From the NCBI GenBank assembly GCA_017940185.1, contig JAGAZE010000043.1, positions 1-64,000 on the forward strand: DNA of 64,000 nt, in the 5' to 3' direction. The notes below the pieces were generated by a model. It saw nothing but the letters and a program-made list of their open reading frames with translations. It made no database searches and had not been told where the DNA came from. Positions within the stretch are counted from its first letter, which is position 1, and each line of letters starts with the position of its first letter. Both the position numbers and the translations under genes were made by a program. Shown piece after piece: positions 16,459-24,975 of this stretch. This stretch comes from Bacteroidaceae bacterium. Its GTDB lineage: Bacteria; Bacteroidota; Bacteroidia; Bacteroidales; Bacteroidaceae.

Positions 16459-17406
16459 TCACTCTGTGGGGAGCTGACGGAAACCGCGACCGAGAATTTC
16501 CGAGCTGTTCATGATGTTGACAAAAGCGTTGGGGTCGAGCTGTCGCAGTGCAGAGCGGAGTTTTACCATTCCCGAGCGGTCGAGAGTGACGTAGAGCATC
16601 TTGCGCTCGTTGCCCTCGTAGAGTCCTGTGCCGGTCAGGCAGGTGCCGCCGCGCTTGATGTCGTTGATGATGAACTGGCGTATCGGCTCCGGGTTGTCGG
16701 TGACGATGAGCATGGTCTTATACGTCTTCACGCCATCCACTACCATGTCGATTACCTTGCCTTCGATGACGATGACGATGACAGAGTAGATGGGCAGGCG
16801 TATGTCGCCGAATGCCACCAGCGTGGTGAGCGTGATGATGCTGTCGACAATCATCACCAGCGTGCCGAGCGATATCTTGGTGTACTTGTGGAGTATCATC
16901 GATATGATGTCGCTTCCGCCGCTTGTCGCTCCCGAGCGGAATATCAGTCCGATGGCTATGCCGTAGATGATACCGGCCACCACCGTGTTGAGGAAGTAGT
17001 CGGGCTGAAACCATCCTCCGTCGTGTGGTATCTGCACCATTCCCGATGCGGAGGCTGCGCCGGCTATCTCGCCGTCGTGGATCACGGGGTTGTAGCCCCA
17101 CACACTCTCCAGCACGAAGGTGAAGAGGAAGATGAGGGCGGTCGAGATGATGGTCTTGATGCCAAACTTGGCTCCGAGAATCCATGTTCCGATGAGCAGC
17201 AGCGGAATGTCCATGCAGATGGCATAGAGCGATATCTTCCACGGCCATACGGTGTTGAGCACGTTACTGAGTCCGTAGGTGCCGCCAGGCGCCATCAGAT
17301 AGGGGTTGACGAACATCACATCGCCGACGGCAAACAGGGCGCTGCCGACGATGAGCAGGATGTAGGCAACGATTTCGCGTTGCAGTTTGTTGTGTGTTGT
17401 AGGCAT
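16459..17406 (-). CDS. YitT family membrane protein with DUF2179 domain
   Basis: 315 aa. About six membrane segments include the family motifs NPYLMAPGGTYGLSNVL (about 34-50) and RSGATSGGSDIISMILHK. The C-terminal soluble part (residues 225-305: MLIVTDNPEPIRQFIINDI, GGTCLTGTGLY, KMLYVTLDR) is DUF2179, a PII/ACT-like cytosolic domain. Family members are inner-membrane transporters of unsettled substrate. Convergent with the sigma operon and downstream of the acetyl-CoA synthetase gene by 92 bp. Confidence 0.88.
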   Translation of the reverse strand: MPTTHNKLQREIVAYILLIVGSALFAVGDVMFVNPYLMAPGGTYGLSNVLNTVWPWKISLYAICMDIPLLLIGTWILGAKFGIKTIISTALIFLFTFVLESVWGYNPVIHDGEIAGAASASGMVQIPHDGGWFQPDYFLNTVVAGIIYGIAIGLIFRSGATSGGSDIISMILHKYTKISLGTLVMIVDSIITLTTLVAFGDIRLPIYSVIVIVIEGKVIDMVVDGVKTYKTMLIVTDNPEPIRQFIINDIKRGGTCLTGTGLYEGNERKMLYVTLDRSGMVKLRSALRQLDPNAFVNIMNSSEILGRGFRQLPTE

Positions 17407-17452
17407 GTTGTGTGATTAGTGGTTGAATATCTTTCGACCTTTTCTCGCCATC

Positions 17453-17479
17453 GCAGAGCTCAAGCGAGCTCGGTTCTGC
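17453..17479. terminator. Weak hairpin between acetyl-CoA synthetase and YitT genes
   Basis: GCAGAGCTC-AAGC-GAGC...TCTGC forms a bulged hairpin. On the minus strand it is followed about 15 nt later by short AAAA/GG text without a strong U-tract. Confidence 0.3.
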
Positions 17480-17498
17480 GCATGGCTTGTGGAAAACG

Positions 17499-19559
17499 TT
17501 ATTTTTCAATGCGTATGCGTGCATCAACGGCCACTACGTTATCCTTGTCGGCCAGTAGCGGGTTGATATCCATTTCCTTTATCTCGGTGGCATGGCGCAG
17601 CAGTATGCTCAGTCGCACGATGATGTCGGCGTACTTGTCTTCGTTGAGGCCCTGCTGTCCGCGGGTGCCTTTTATTATTTTGTATCCGCGCAGTGAGCGT
17701 ATCATGGAGTAGGCCTCGTCGTAGGACAGCGGTGCGAGGCCGCTGCTCACATCCTTGAGCACTTCCACGAAGATGCCGCCCAGCCCGCAGAGCACCACGT
17801 GTCCGAAGCGCGGCTCGTATTTGGCACCGATAAACAGTTCCGTGCCTTTTATCATCTTTTGCACCATCACTCCCGTGGCGTCGGCAATCTGCATCATGCG
17901 GTCGTACTCTACTGCGAGCTGTTCGGGCGTGTTGATATTGAGGGTCACACCGCCCACGTCGCTCTTGTGTACGGGGCCCACCACCTTTGCCACCACGGGA
18001 TAGCCCACCTTGTTGGCAAAGTCGATGAGTGTCTGCTTGTCGCTGGCGGTGAGCTCGGGTACGGTAGGTATGCCGGCAGCACTGAGTAGGGCGTTGACTT
18101 CTTTCGGTGCTATGTATCCGTTGCTGTTGACCCCGTCGATGATTTGTCGTATACGCGCCACGTCTACGTCTGTCTTCTCCATCGTTTCGGCAGCTGGTGG
18201 CGGCGTCTGCATCACGCGGGTGAGCGCCGTCCCCAGGGTCACCTCGTCGCTGAAGTTCACATGTCCCTTAGCCAGAAACTCTGCCACCTCGGGGCCGGCG
18301 GTGTTCAGACAAGGCAGCACCGGGAAGATGGGCTTGCTGCAGGTCTGTATCTTCTGGTGAAGCACCTCGTAGGCATCCCACAGAGGGAAGAGACCGGGAG
18401 TGCCGAAGATGACCATGATGGCATCAATGTCGCTGAACTTCTTGTCGCAGTAGTCGATGGCGAGGCCGAGGTGTTCGGGAGTGCCAGTGGCAAGTATGTC
18501 GATAGGGTTGGCTGTCGACGAGCCGGCAAAGAGTTGCCCCTTGAGTTCGTCGGCAAGTTCGCCTTTCAGTTGCGGAATATTGAGCCCTCCTTTCGACAGT
18601 GCGTCGGTGAGCATCACGCCGGGTCCGCCTGCATGAGTCACGATGGCGCAGTTCTTTCCTTTCACGCGCGGCAGGGTGAAAATGCATCCCACGGTGGTGA
18701 GCTCTTCGCGCGAGAAGCAGCGCACGATACCTGCCTTGCGGAACAATGCCTCTACGGCGCTGTCGCTGGAGGCGATGGCGCCCGTGTGGCTGGAGGCGGC
18801 GCGGCTGCCACTCTCCGACGAACCCGCCTTGATGGCGGCAATCCGACAGCCCTTGCGAATCAGCGAAGAGGCGTGGAGCAGCAGCTTGTCGGGGTTGGCA
18901 ATGTTTTCTATGTAGAGCAACTTCACTTGCGAGTCGCGCTCGGCATCGAAGTGCTCGTCCATATATTCCAGCACATCTTCTATGCCTATCTGCTTGCCGT
19001 TGCCTATGCTCCACACGGAGTTGAACTGCAAGCCTTTCATCACTGCCGACTCGAGGATGAACACGGCGGTGGCTCCCGAGCCGCTGATGAAGTCGGCACC
19101 TTTCGGGTTCAGGCGGGGGATGGGCTTGGTGAACACGCTGTGATGCCAGGCGTTCATCAGGCCGATGCAGTTCGGACCTATCAGCGCAGCGCCGTGCTCG
19201 CGGCAGGTCTGCAGTATGCGTTCTTCAAGCAGTGCCCCTTCGTGGGTCTCTTCGCCGAAGCCGGCCGAGAGGATGATGAAGGCCTTCACACCTTTGTCCT
19301 TAGCCAGCAGGTCGACCGTGTCGGGGCAATATTTGGCGGCGATGACGAGTATCGCGAGGTCGGTCTGTGGCAGTTCGCTGACATTGTGGCATACCTTGAT
19401 GCCTTGCACCTCGTCTTCCTTAGGGTTCACGATGCGCAGCGTGCCTTGGTATCCGCCGCTGATCAGATTGCGCACCACAGCGCCACCGGGTTTCTGGGTG
19501 TTGTTCGAGCCGCCAACTACGACGATGCTCTCGGGATGAAGAAGTTGCTGATTGATCAT
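17499..19559 (-). CDS. acdA: ADP-forming acetate--CoA ligase (acetyl-CoA synthetase), fused alpha-beta
   Basis: 686 aa. The N-terminal CoA-binding fold (IVVVGGSNNTQKPGG, about 12-26; IGPNCIGLMN, about 126-135) is followed by a succinyl-CoA ligase-like flavodoxin domain. That domain has SHTGAIASSD (His about 257), probably the phosphorylated His region. The C-terminal ATP-grasp domain begins near residue 460 (VNALLSAAGIPTVPE; VVAKVVGPVHKSDVGGV; MVQKMIKGTELFIGA). The enzyme turns acetyl-CoA, ADP and phosphate into acetate and ATP during fermentation. The alpha-beta order in one chain is typical of bacterial forms. It has a 160-nt leader. Confidence 0.88.
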   Translation of the reverse strand: MINQQLLHPESIVVVGGSNNTQKPGGAVVRNLISGGYQGTLRIVNPKEDEVQGIKVCHNVSELPQTDLAILVIAAKYCPDTVDLLAKDKGVKAFIILSAGFGEETHEGALLEERILQTCREHGAALIGPNCIGLMNAWHHSVFTKPIPRLNPKGADFISGSGATAVFILESAVMKGLQFNSVWSIGNGKQIGIEDVLEYMDEHFDAERDSQVKLLYIENIANPDKLLLHASSLIRKGCRIAAIKAGSSESGSRAASSHTGAIASSDSAVEALFRKAGIVRCFSREELTTVGCIFTLPRVKGKNCAIVTHAGGPGVMLTDALSKGGLNIPQLKGELADELKGQLFAGSSTANPIDILATGTPEHLGLAIDYCDKKFSDIDAIMVIFGTPGLFPLWDAYEVLHQKIQTCSKPIFPVLPCLNTAGPEVAEFLAKGHVNFSDEVTLGTALTRVMQTPPPAAETMEKTDVDVARIRQIIDGVNSNGYIAPKEVNALLSAAGIPTVPELTASDKQTLIDFANKVGYPVVAKVVGPVHKSDVGGVTLNINTPEQLAVEYDRMMQIADATGVMVQKMIKGTELFIGAKYEPRFGHVVLCGLGGIFVEVLKDVSSGLAPLSYDEAYSMIRSLRGYKIIKGTRGQQGLNEDKYADIIVRLSILLRHATEIKEMDINPLLADKDNVVAVDARIRIEK

Positions 19560-19721
19560 AATGATGCTATAGATTGTTATTGTGTATTTGCGATTGCTGA
19601 AATATACTGCACCTTCAATTCCTTTCCTCCATTGTCCGCCATGGCATAGCGTAAGCGAACTTGCCTCTGTTCATTTGGCGTATCAAAAGGGTGCGTGCAA
19701 TGCGAGTTGTAAACTCGCTGG

Positions 19722-19729
19722 CAAAGTTA
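19722..19729 (-). promoter_or_regulatory. -7 box for the acetyl-CoA synthetase gene
   Basis: Minus-strand TAACTTTG; no clear -33. Confidence 0.45.
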
Positions 19730-19759
19730 CGTAAGTATTTTTTTTCTTGGTAGGCTATA

Positions 19760-19789
19760 TTGTATTTTTTAGTTTTTTTATTACCTTTG
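19760..19789 (+). promoter_or_regulatory. Complete Bacteroidales promoter for the LRR protein
   Basis: TTG at 19760-19762, 19-bp spacer, TACCTTTG at 19782-19789. Confidence 0.8.
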
Positions 19790-19869
19790 CAAAGATTCGG
19801 GCCAATTGTGGCTTTCGGGTTCACACTTATGTGCAGCTTTCTCTTCATTAATCATCAATCCCAATAACT

Positions 19870-20799
19870 ATGAAACGTTTTCTACTCTTGCTTTCCCTTT
19901 TTGCAGTCCTCGGTGCATCTTTGCGTGCACAGGTAACGCTCAATGCCACCAATTTTCCCGATGCTTACTTCCGCACTTACCTGGCCGACAAGTTCTCCAT
20001 CGCTGAGGGTGCTGTGATTACTGCCGAGCAGATAGCTGCCACCGATGTCATCAACGTGAGTGCGCTGGGAGTGAATGACATGACGGGCATCGCCTATTTC
20101 ACGGAGCTCACCGAACTGCAGTGCGCCAGAAATGCCATCACAACGCTAGACGTGAGTCACAACACCAGGCTGGAGTTGCTCTCCTGTTGGGGAAACAAAC
20201 TCACTACTCTCGATGTGACAATGTTGCCCAATCTGTACTATCTCGACTTTGAAGAAAACAACATTGCCACCATCGACCTCACTCACAATCCTGAACTGGT
20301 ATTTCTTTTCCTGAGCGACAACCCGCTCACAACGCTCAACCTTTCCAATAATCGCGAATTGGCAGGCATCAATGGCTATTCGTGCAAGTTCACAAACCTC
20401 GACTTCAGTGCCAACACCGCTCTGGAGGAAGCATATCTGGAAGACAACTGCCTGAGCGAGGGTGCCATGGATGCCCTCGTGCAGACGCTGCCCAACTTTG
20501 CCGGCAGCACAACGAAAGGAGTTATCTCTGTTTTTGCCGAGGGTATCGATGGCGTCGAGGGAAAGAATGTGTGCAACACCAACACCGTGGCCAAAGCAAC
20601 AGCCAAGCAGTGGCAGACGAAATACTATCTGCCCAACGACGAGGCTTATGCCGACTATACCGGGTCCGAGCCCACGGGTATACGCGAACTGAAACAACAA
20701 GTAGACGACGGTGCACATCGCTACAACCTCAGTGGCCAACGCGTAGGAAGCAACTACCGCGGCATAGTGGTGACAAAGCAAGGCAAAACCATACAGTAA
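19870..20799 (+). CDS. Secreted leucine-rich repeat protein with sorting-type tail
   Basis: 309 aa. The signal peptide ends at ASLRA-QV. A cap segment (FPDAYFRTYLADKFSIAEGA) is followed by about six 21-residue leucine-rich repeats of the form L..LDVSHNT.LE.LSCWGNKLT (about 70-205). The tail, RYNLSGQRVGSNYRGIVVTK, is the shared C-terminal element. LRR proteins of this type are surface or secreted binding proteins; the ligand is unknown. It has its own promoter and a 19-bp-stem terminator. Confidence 0.78.
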   Translation: MKRFLLLLSLFAVLGASLRAQVTLNATNFPDAYFRTYLADKFSIAEGAVITAEQIAATDVINVSALGVNDMTGIAYFTELTELQCARNAITTLDVSHNTRLELLSCWGNKLTTLDVTMLPNLYYLDFEENNIATIDLTHNPELVFLFLSDNPLTTLNLSNNRELAGINGYSCKFTNLDFSANTALEEAYLEDNCLSEGAMDALVQTLPNFAGSTTKGVISVFAEGIDGVEGKNVCNTNTVAKATAKQWQTKYYLPNDEAYADYTGSEPTGIRELKQQVDDGAHRYNLSGQRVGSNYRGIVVTKQGKTIQ

Positions 20800-20808
20800 C
20801 CCCAGTGC

Positions 20809-20866
20809 CATACAACGACAGCGGCGAGCGTAGCAACTGCAGTTCGCCGCTGTCGTTGTATGCTTT
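20809..20866. terminator. Strong bidirectional terminator
   Basis: A 19-bp perfect stem, CATACAACGACAGCGGCGA (20809-20827) with its complement at 20844-20862, followed by CTTTT. It is shared by the LRR gene and the convergent DUF2752 gene. Confidence 0.9.
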
Positions 20867-20877
20867 TCGCAGTGCTG

Positions 20878-21237
20878 TCACATATTGCGCCCTATCCACC
20901 AGCCCATCACCACCACCATCACCATCCATATCATCCATGGGCGGTGCATGGCAGCGTACAACCTCGGTCGGCGGGTGCGCATCAGTTCACTGTACAATAG
21001 CAGCAGCAGGTAGGGCAACGACACCACCAGCAACGCATTGTAGCCCAATGCAGCACCGATGTCGCCATGCAGCAGACTGTGCACAGCGCGCTGCGAACCG
21101 CAGCCGGGACACTCCAGACCCGACAGCATACGGAAAGGGCATTTAGGAAACAGCGCACTGCTGCTCGGGTCGAAGAGCGCATACACTGCCAACAACCCCA
21201 CAGCCAAAAGCCATACACACAGGCGGGGAAAACGCAT
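20878..21237 (-). CDS. DUF2752 membrane protein
   Basis: 119 aa with three membrane segments. The DUF2752 signature CPGCGSQRAVHSLLHGD (about 44-60) follows the first segment, with another Cys at KCPFRMLSG. The function of the family is not known. It is the last gene of a three-gene minus-strand unit with two GYF_2-domain membrane proteins, a grouping common in Bacteroidales; its promoter is at 22414-22443. Confidence 0.85.
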   Translation of the reverse strand: MRFPRLCVWLLAVGLLAVYALFDPSSSALFPKCPFRMLSGLECPGCGSQRAVHSLLHGDIGAALGYNALLVVSLPYLLLLLYSELMRTRRPRLYAAMHRPWMIWMVMVVVMGWWIGRNM

Positions 21238-21279
21238 TGCCTCACGAAAAACAACAAGCCGGACAGACGTGGCAGAGCG

Positions 21280-21825
21280 TTACCAGTTATGGTAGTTGTC
21301 CAAAGCAATGGTGCCTACAGCAACAAGCACGGCATACACAATTCCCACAATCAGTCCGGTGATGAAGGCCACCAGCGTCCAAGTCTTGGCATTCTTGCTC
21401 GCACGCACAGCACCCTCATAGTCGCCCATCTGATACTTCGACGACACGCCCGCAGCATATACAATGCCCACAATGCCAAAGGGCAGACAACAGAATATCG
21501 TAGCAAGGATGCTCTCTGCCAGCCACGTCTTCGGGCACATGGGCATATTGCTGTTGTGGTAAGGCTGGTTGTAGGGTGGCTGCCCGTTGTAAGGTTGCTG
21601 TGCAGCGTATGCTGGTGGCTGCGTGTAGGGAGGAGGAGCCGTCGTGCCCCCGCCGCAATCGCCTGCTGCGACGATGCTCTGCAATTCCGCCACAGCACCT
21701 GCCGTAGTCCAGTCCGTAAAGCCGGGAGCCCACACGGGTGTAGAGCCGGTGATGCCCATCGTGCGAAGCTGGTCCACGCTGAAGGGACCCGCCTGCTGGC
21801 CATTCTGAATGATAAAGTAGTTCAT
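21280..21825 (-). CDS. GYF_2 domain plus CD225/dispanin membrane protein
   Basis: 181 aa. The N-terminal GYF_2 (DUF4339) domain, residues 1-50, reads YFIIQNGQQAGPFSVDQL and PVWAPGFTDW. A Pro/Gln/Tyr-rich linker (60-95) follows. The C-terminal CD225/dispanin pair of membrane segments reads WLAESILATIFCCLPFGIVG, then GDYEGAVRASKNAKTW. GYF-like domains bind proline-rich or peptide ligands, and dispanins insert in membranes and affect curvature in eukaryotes. A bacterial role is unknown. It sits 21 bp from its TM2 neighbour, whose N-terminus is a paralogue. Confidence 0.88.
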   Translation of the reverse strand: MNYFIIQNGQQAGPFSVDQLRTMGITGSTPVWAPGFTDWTTAGAVAELQSIVAAGDCGGGTTAPPPYTQPPAYAAQQPYNGQPPYNQPYHNSNMPMCPKTWLAESILATIFCCLPFGIVGIVYAAGVSSKYQMGDYEGAVRASKNAKTWTLVAFITGLIVGIVYAVLVAVGTIALDNYHNW

Positions 21826-21846
21826 GATATGTGTTGTTGATGTGTT

Positions 21847-22314
21847 TCAGAAAAGGGGAAAGGTCGACGAACTGTTGATATATTTCCGTTCAAACTCCTC
21901 CTGGCGCATCGTGAGCATCATGATGCCCATAATCAGACTCACAACGCTCCACAACCCGCAGGTAACGATCGTGAGCAGTATGCAGATCAATCCGCCACCC
22001 ACCTTGCCCATATAGAAATAGTGCACTCCCAGACCGCCAAGCAGTATAGCAAACAGCCCTGCCACACCGCGACTCTTGCCAGACGGACCCGCATCAAACA
22101 ACCCGATGTCAGCGCGGGCATAGCCCGGTGGCCCATATGGTGGCGGCATCTCAGGGAGAAGATAGCCATCCAGCTCCGCAATCTCCGAGGCACAACGCCA
22201 ATTCGGCGTGCCCTGCAACCATATCGGAGTAGAACCGGAAAGGCCCATAGCACGCAGCTGCTCTATAGTGAAAGGACCCGTTTGCTGACCGTTGCGAATG
22301 ATGAAATACAACAT
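21847..22314 (-). CDS. GYF_2 domain plus TM2 membrane protein
   Basis: 155 aa. Residues 1-48 form a GYF_2 domain (YFIIRNGQQTGPFTIEQL, PIWLQGTPNW), closely similar to the next gene. Residues 88-140 are a TM2 domain: KSRGVAGLFAILLGGLGVHY, FYMGKVGGG, then a second segment. TM2 proteins are small membrane proteins of unknown role. First gene of the unit transcribed from the promoter at 22414-22443. Confidence 0.88.
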   Translation of the reverse strand: MLYFIIRNGQQTGPFTIEQLRAMGLSGSTPIWLQGTPNWRCASEIAELDGYLLPEMPPPYGPPGYARADIGLFDAGPSGKSRGVAGLFAILLGGLGVHYFYMGKVGGGLICILLTIVTCGLWSVVSLIMGIMMLTMRQEEFERKYINSSSTFPLF

Positions 22315-22413
22315 AATGTAGACTGATTGACAATAAGGGAGAAAAGCATTCCTGCCACCCCATAGCAGCCTGCAGGCGCGCAGCTCGGTGATGGCTTGAT
22401 GCCGCTATTGCCA

Positions 22414-22443
22414 CAAAGGTAAAGAAAAAACCATGCTCCGCAA
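22414..22443 (-). promoter_or_regulatory. Complete Bacteroidales promoter for the TM2/CD225/DUF2752 operon
   Basis: On the minus strand TTG (22441-22443), 19-bp spacer, TACCTTTG (22414-22421). Confidence 0.82.
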
Positions 22444-22462
22444 GCATCTCTACCGATTTTAT

Positions 22463-22470
22463 TACTTTTG
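22463..22470 (+). promoter_or_regulatory. -7 box for the MATE gene
   Basis: TACTTTTG about 108 nt before the chosen start; no convincing -33. Confidence 0.4.
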
Positions 22471-22577
22471 CAACGCCGAAACCTCATTCCCCTCCATCTG
22501 CCGGGCCGGTGTCTTCCGTTCTCTGCACTGCTCTCGTTCTCCCGTCTGTTGCCTTGCCAACACTCATACCCCTAATC

Positions 22578-23999
22578 ATGACGCTTTCCTCCATCGACCG
22601 TTCCATCCTACGTCTGACGTGGCCAGCCATTGCCACCAACGTCACCGTGCCATTGCTCGGACTGGTCGATGTGGCTATCGTCGGACACATCGGCGATGCA
22701 CGCTACATCGGCGCCATCGCCATAGGCACCATGCTGTTCAACGTCATCTTCTGGCTCTTCGCCTTTCTGCGCATGGGCACCTCTGGACTCACCGCACAGG
22801 CTTACGGGGCGGGCGATGCCGCAGCCTGGCGCAGCCAGTTGCGCAAGGCCGTGCGCATGGCGCTTGTCCTCTCCGTGGCACTGCTGGTGGCGCAGAACGG
22901 CGTCTATGCGGCACTGCAAGCGCTCTTTGACACGCCCGCTGCCATGCAACCACTCGTCGACTCCTACTACCGCATCGGCGTGTGGGGCATACCCGCCATG
23001 CTCACGCTCTACAGCCTCACAGGATGGCTCATCGGGATGCAGAACACGCGGGCTACAATGGTCATAGCCATCAGCCAAAATATCATCAACATTGGGCTGA
23101 GTCTCTTCTTTGTCTTTGCCCTGCGCATGAGTATCGCAGGCGTGGCGCTCGGCACCGTGATGGCGCAATGGGCAGGAATGGGAATCGCTGTGGTGTGGGT
23201 AAGGCACCGTCTCAATAATCCGAAGGCAATGAAGCGCGCTACGATGGCTGAGGAGAGTGACGGTCGGATGATATCCAGACGAAACTCACCGGCAGAAGGC
23301 AAAGGCAAAGTGGAGAGTGTGGGGTGCCCGGCGGTGGAAGCGGGAAAGCAAAATGCCGCCACGCTGTTCTCCACCTACTTCAACATCTTCCTGCGTACGG
23401 CTTTCCTCGTGGCTGTCAATCTGGCCTTCGTCGCCTTCGGCACCTCGCTGGGCGAAGAGACCTTGGCAGTCAACACGCTGCTCATGCAGCTCTTCATGCT
23501 CTACTCTTATATCACCGATGGCTTTGCCTACGCTGGTGAGGCGCTCTGCGGTCGATACCTCGGTGCCCGCCAACCCATGATGTTGCGACTGACCGTCCAC
23601 CGCCTCTTCCTCTGGGGCACTGGCGTGATGCTGCTCTTCTCTATCGCCTATGCCGTGGGGGCGCTGCCGTTTCTCCACCTGCTCACCAGCGACACTGCGG
23701 TAGTGGCGGCAGCTCATCCTTATCTGCCATGGATTATGGCGGTGCCTGCTGCCGGCATGGCGGCATTCGTGTGGGACGGCGTATATATAGGTATCACGCG
23801 CACGCGCGCAATGCTCCTCGCCACAGCACTGGCATCCGTAGTCTTCTTCCTGCTGTGGCACACGCTCCACAACGCATGGGGCAACCATGCACTGTGGCTC
23901 GCCTTCATTGCCTTCCTGCTCGTGAGAGGCATCGTGCAAACCGTAGCATGGCGTACCATATCATACGCATCTCCACACACTGAATGCCCGAATCCCTGA
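22578..23999 (+). CDS. MATE family multidrug/sodium antiporter
   Basis: 473 aa from the ATG at 22578. The longer frame from 22509 would add a non-homologous segment before the expected MATE N-terminus (SIDRSILRLTWPAIATNVTV). Twelve membrane segments in two bundles, with PLLGLVDVAIVGHIGDARYI, FLRMGTSGLTAQAYG and, in the second half, YSYITDGFAYAGEALCGRYL. It is closest in form to the DinF subfamily. MATE carriers export organic cations or drugs with Na+ or H+. The loop at residues 210-265 is long and polar. The patatin gene follows by 20 bp. Confidence 0.88.
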   Translation: MTLSSIDRSILRLTWPAIATNVTVPLLGLVDVAIVGHIGDARYIGAIAIGTMLFNVIFWLFAFLRMGTSGLTAQAYGAGDAAAWRSQLRKAVRMALVLSVALLVAQNGVYAALQALFDTPAAMQPLVDSYYRIGVWGIPAMLTLYSLTGWLIGMQNTRATMVIAISQNIINIGLSLFFVFALRMSIAGVALGTVMAQWAGMGIAVVWVRHRLNNPKAMKRATMAEESDGRMISRRNSPAEGKGKVESVGCPAVEAGKQNAATLFSTYFNIFLRTAFLVAVNLAFVAFGTSLGEETLAVNTLLMQLFMLYSYITDGFAYAGEALCGRYLGARQPMMLRLTVHRLFLWGTGVMLLFSIAYAVGALPFLHLLTSDTAVVAAAHPYLPWIMAVPAAGMAAFVWDGVYIGITRTRAMLLATALASVVFFLLWHTLHNAWGNHALWLAFIAFLLVRGIVQTVAWRTISYASPHTECPNP

Positions 24000-24019
24000 T
24001 ATCCTGACGACGATTCCCC

Positions 24020-24925
24020 ATGAACGCTTCTCACTCCCCTCTCGCTGTTTCCCCCTGCGCTCCTCCCTGCGCCGCTCACTTGGGCCTTGTGCTGGAGGGG
24101 GGTGCCATGCGTGGCATGTTCACCTGCGGCGTCATCGACGTGCTGATGCAGGAGGGCGTGGTGTTTCATAGCATCGTCGGCGTATCGGCGGGGGCGGCAT
24201 TCGGGTGCAACTACAAGTCGCACCAGCCAGGGCGCGCCCTGCGCTACAACCAGCGCTTTGCCCGCAACCGCCGCTACTGCAGCCTGCACTCTCTCATCAC
24301 CACAGGCAATCTCTTCAATGCCGAGTTTGCCTATCACACCGTCCCCATGCGCTACGACCCTTTCGATGCGGCTACCTTCGATGCCGATCCCACGCAGTTT
24401 CACCTCGTGGCCACCGACGTGGAGAGCGGACAGGCCGTCTACCACCGTCTCCAACGCTTCGACGATGAGGCATTGGAGTGGATACGCGCCTCGTGCAGCA
24501 TGCCGCTCGTGTCGAAAGTGGTGTCTCTCGACGGTTATCGACTCCTCGACGGCGGAATAGCCGACAGCATACCGCTACAGTATCTGGAAGGGCAGGGCTG
24601 TCGGCGCAACATCGTGGTGCTCACCCAGCCGCGCACATACACCAAGCGCCCGCTGTCCCTTCAGCCCCTGCTGCGCCTGCTGCTGCGCCGACGTCCACGG
24701 CTATGGGAAGCCATGCAACAGCGACATGTGATGTATAATGCGCAATTGGAATATGTACGCGCACGCGAGACAGCGGGAGCAGTATTGGTGATAAGTCCCG
24801 ATGGGCCATTGCCCATCAGGCACGTCTGCCACGATGCAGCGCAGATGCAGCAGGTGTACGATATGGGGCGGCGCAAGGCAGAGCAGCTGCTCGGCGACAT
24901 CAGGCAATTTGTCGGCGGCCAATGA
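24020..24925 (+). CDS. Patatin-like phospholipase/acyl hydrolase
   Basis: 301 aa. The domain starts at LGLVLEGGAMRGMFTCGVID (oxyanion-hole GGxxRG). The nucleophile elbow is GVSAGA (Ser about 57), and the catalytic Asp lies in LLDGGIADSIPL (about 177). There is no signal peptide, so it is probably cytoplasmic or membrane-associated. Patatins hydrolyse acyl esters of phospholipids; the substrate is not predictable. The C-terminal 80 residues are Arg-rich and helical. It is likely cotranscribed with the MATE gene. Confidence 0.85.
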   Translation: MNASHSPLAVSPCAPPCAAHLGLVLEGGAMRGMFTCGVIDVLMQEGVVFHSIVGVSAGAAFGCNYKSHQPGRALRYNQRFARNRRYCSLHSLITTGNLFNAEFAYHTVPMRYDPFDAATFDADPTQFHLVATDVESGQAVYHRLQRFDDEALEWIRASCSMPLVSKVVSLDGYRLLDGGIADSIPLQYLEGQGCRRNIVVLTQPRTYTKRPLSLQPLLRLLLRRRPRLWEAMQQRHVMYNAQLEYVRARETAGAVLVISPDGPLPIRHVCHDAAQMQQVYDMGRRKAEQLLGDIRQFVGGQ

Positions 24926-24946
24926 CGTCGGTTCGGGCAAAAATCA

Positions 24947-24954
24947 TAACTTTG
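24947..24954 (+). promoter_or_regulatory. -7 box for the GH106-like hydrolase
   Basis: TAACTTTG 22 nt before the ATG; no clear -33. Confidence 0.5.
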
Positions 24955-24975
24955 CAGTGAAAAGCACACGATTGT

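Larger units (their letters stand above)
19560..19869. other. Divergent intergenic region
   Basis: 310 bp. It contains the acetyl-CoA synthetase leader with a small perfect hairpin (GCGAGTT-GTA-AACTCGC, 19702-19718) and the two divergent promoters listed separately. No further gene is seen. Confidence 0.6.
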
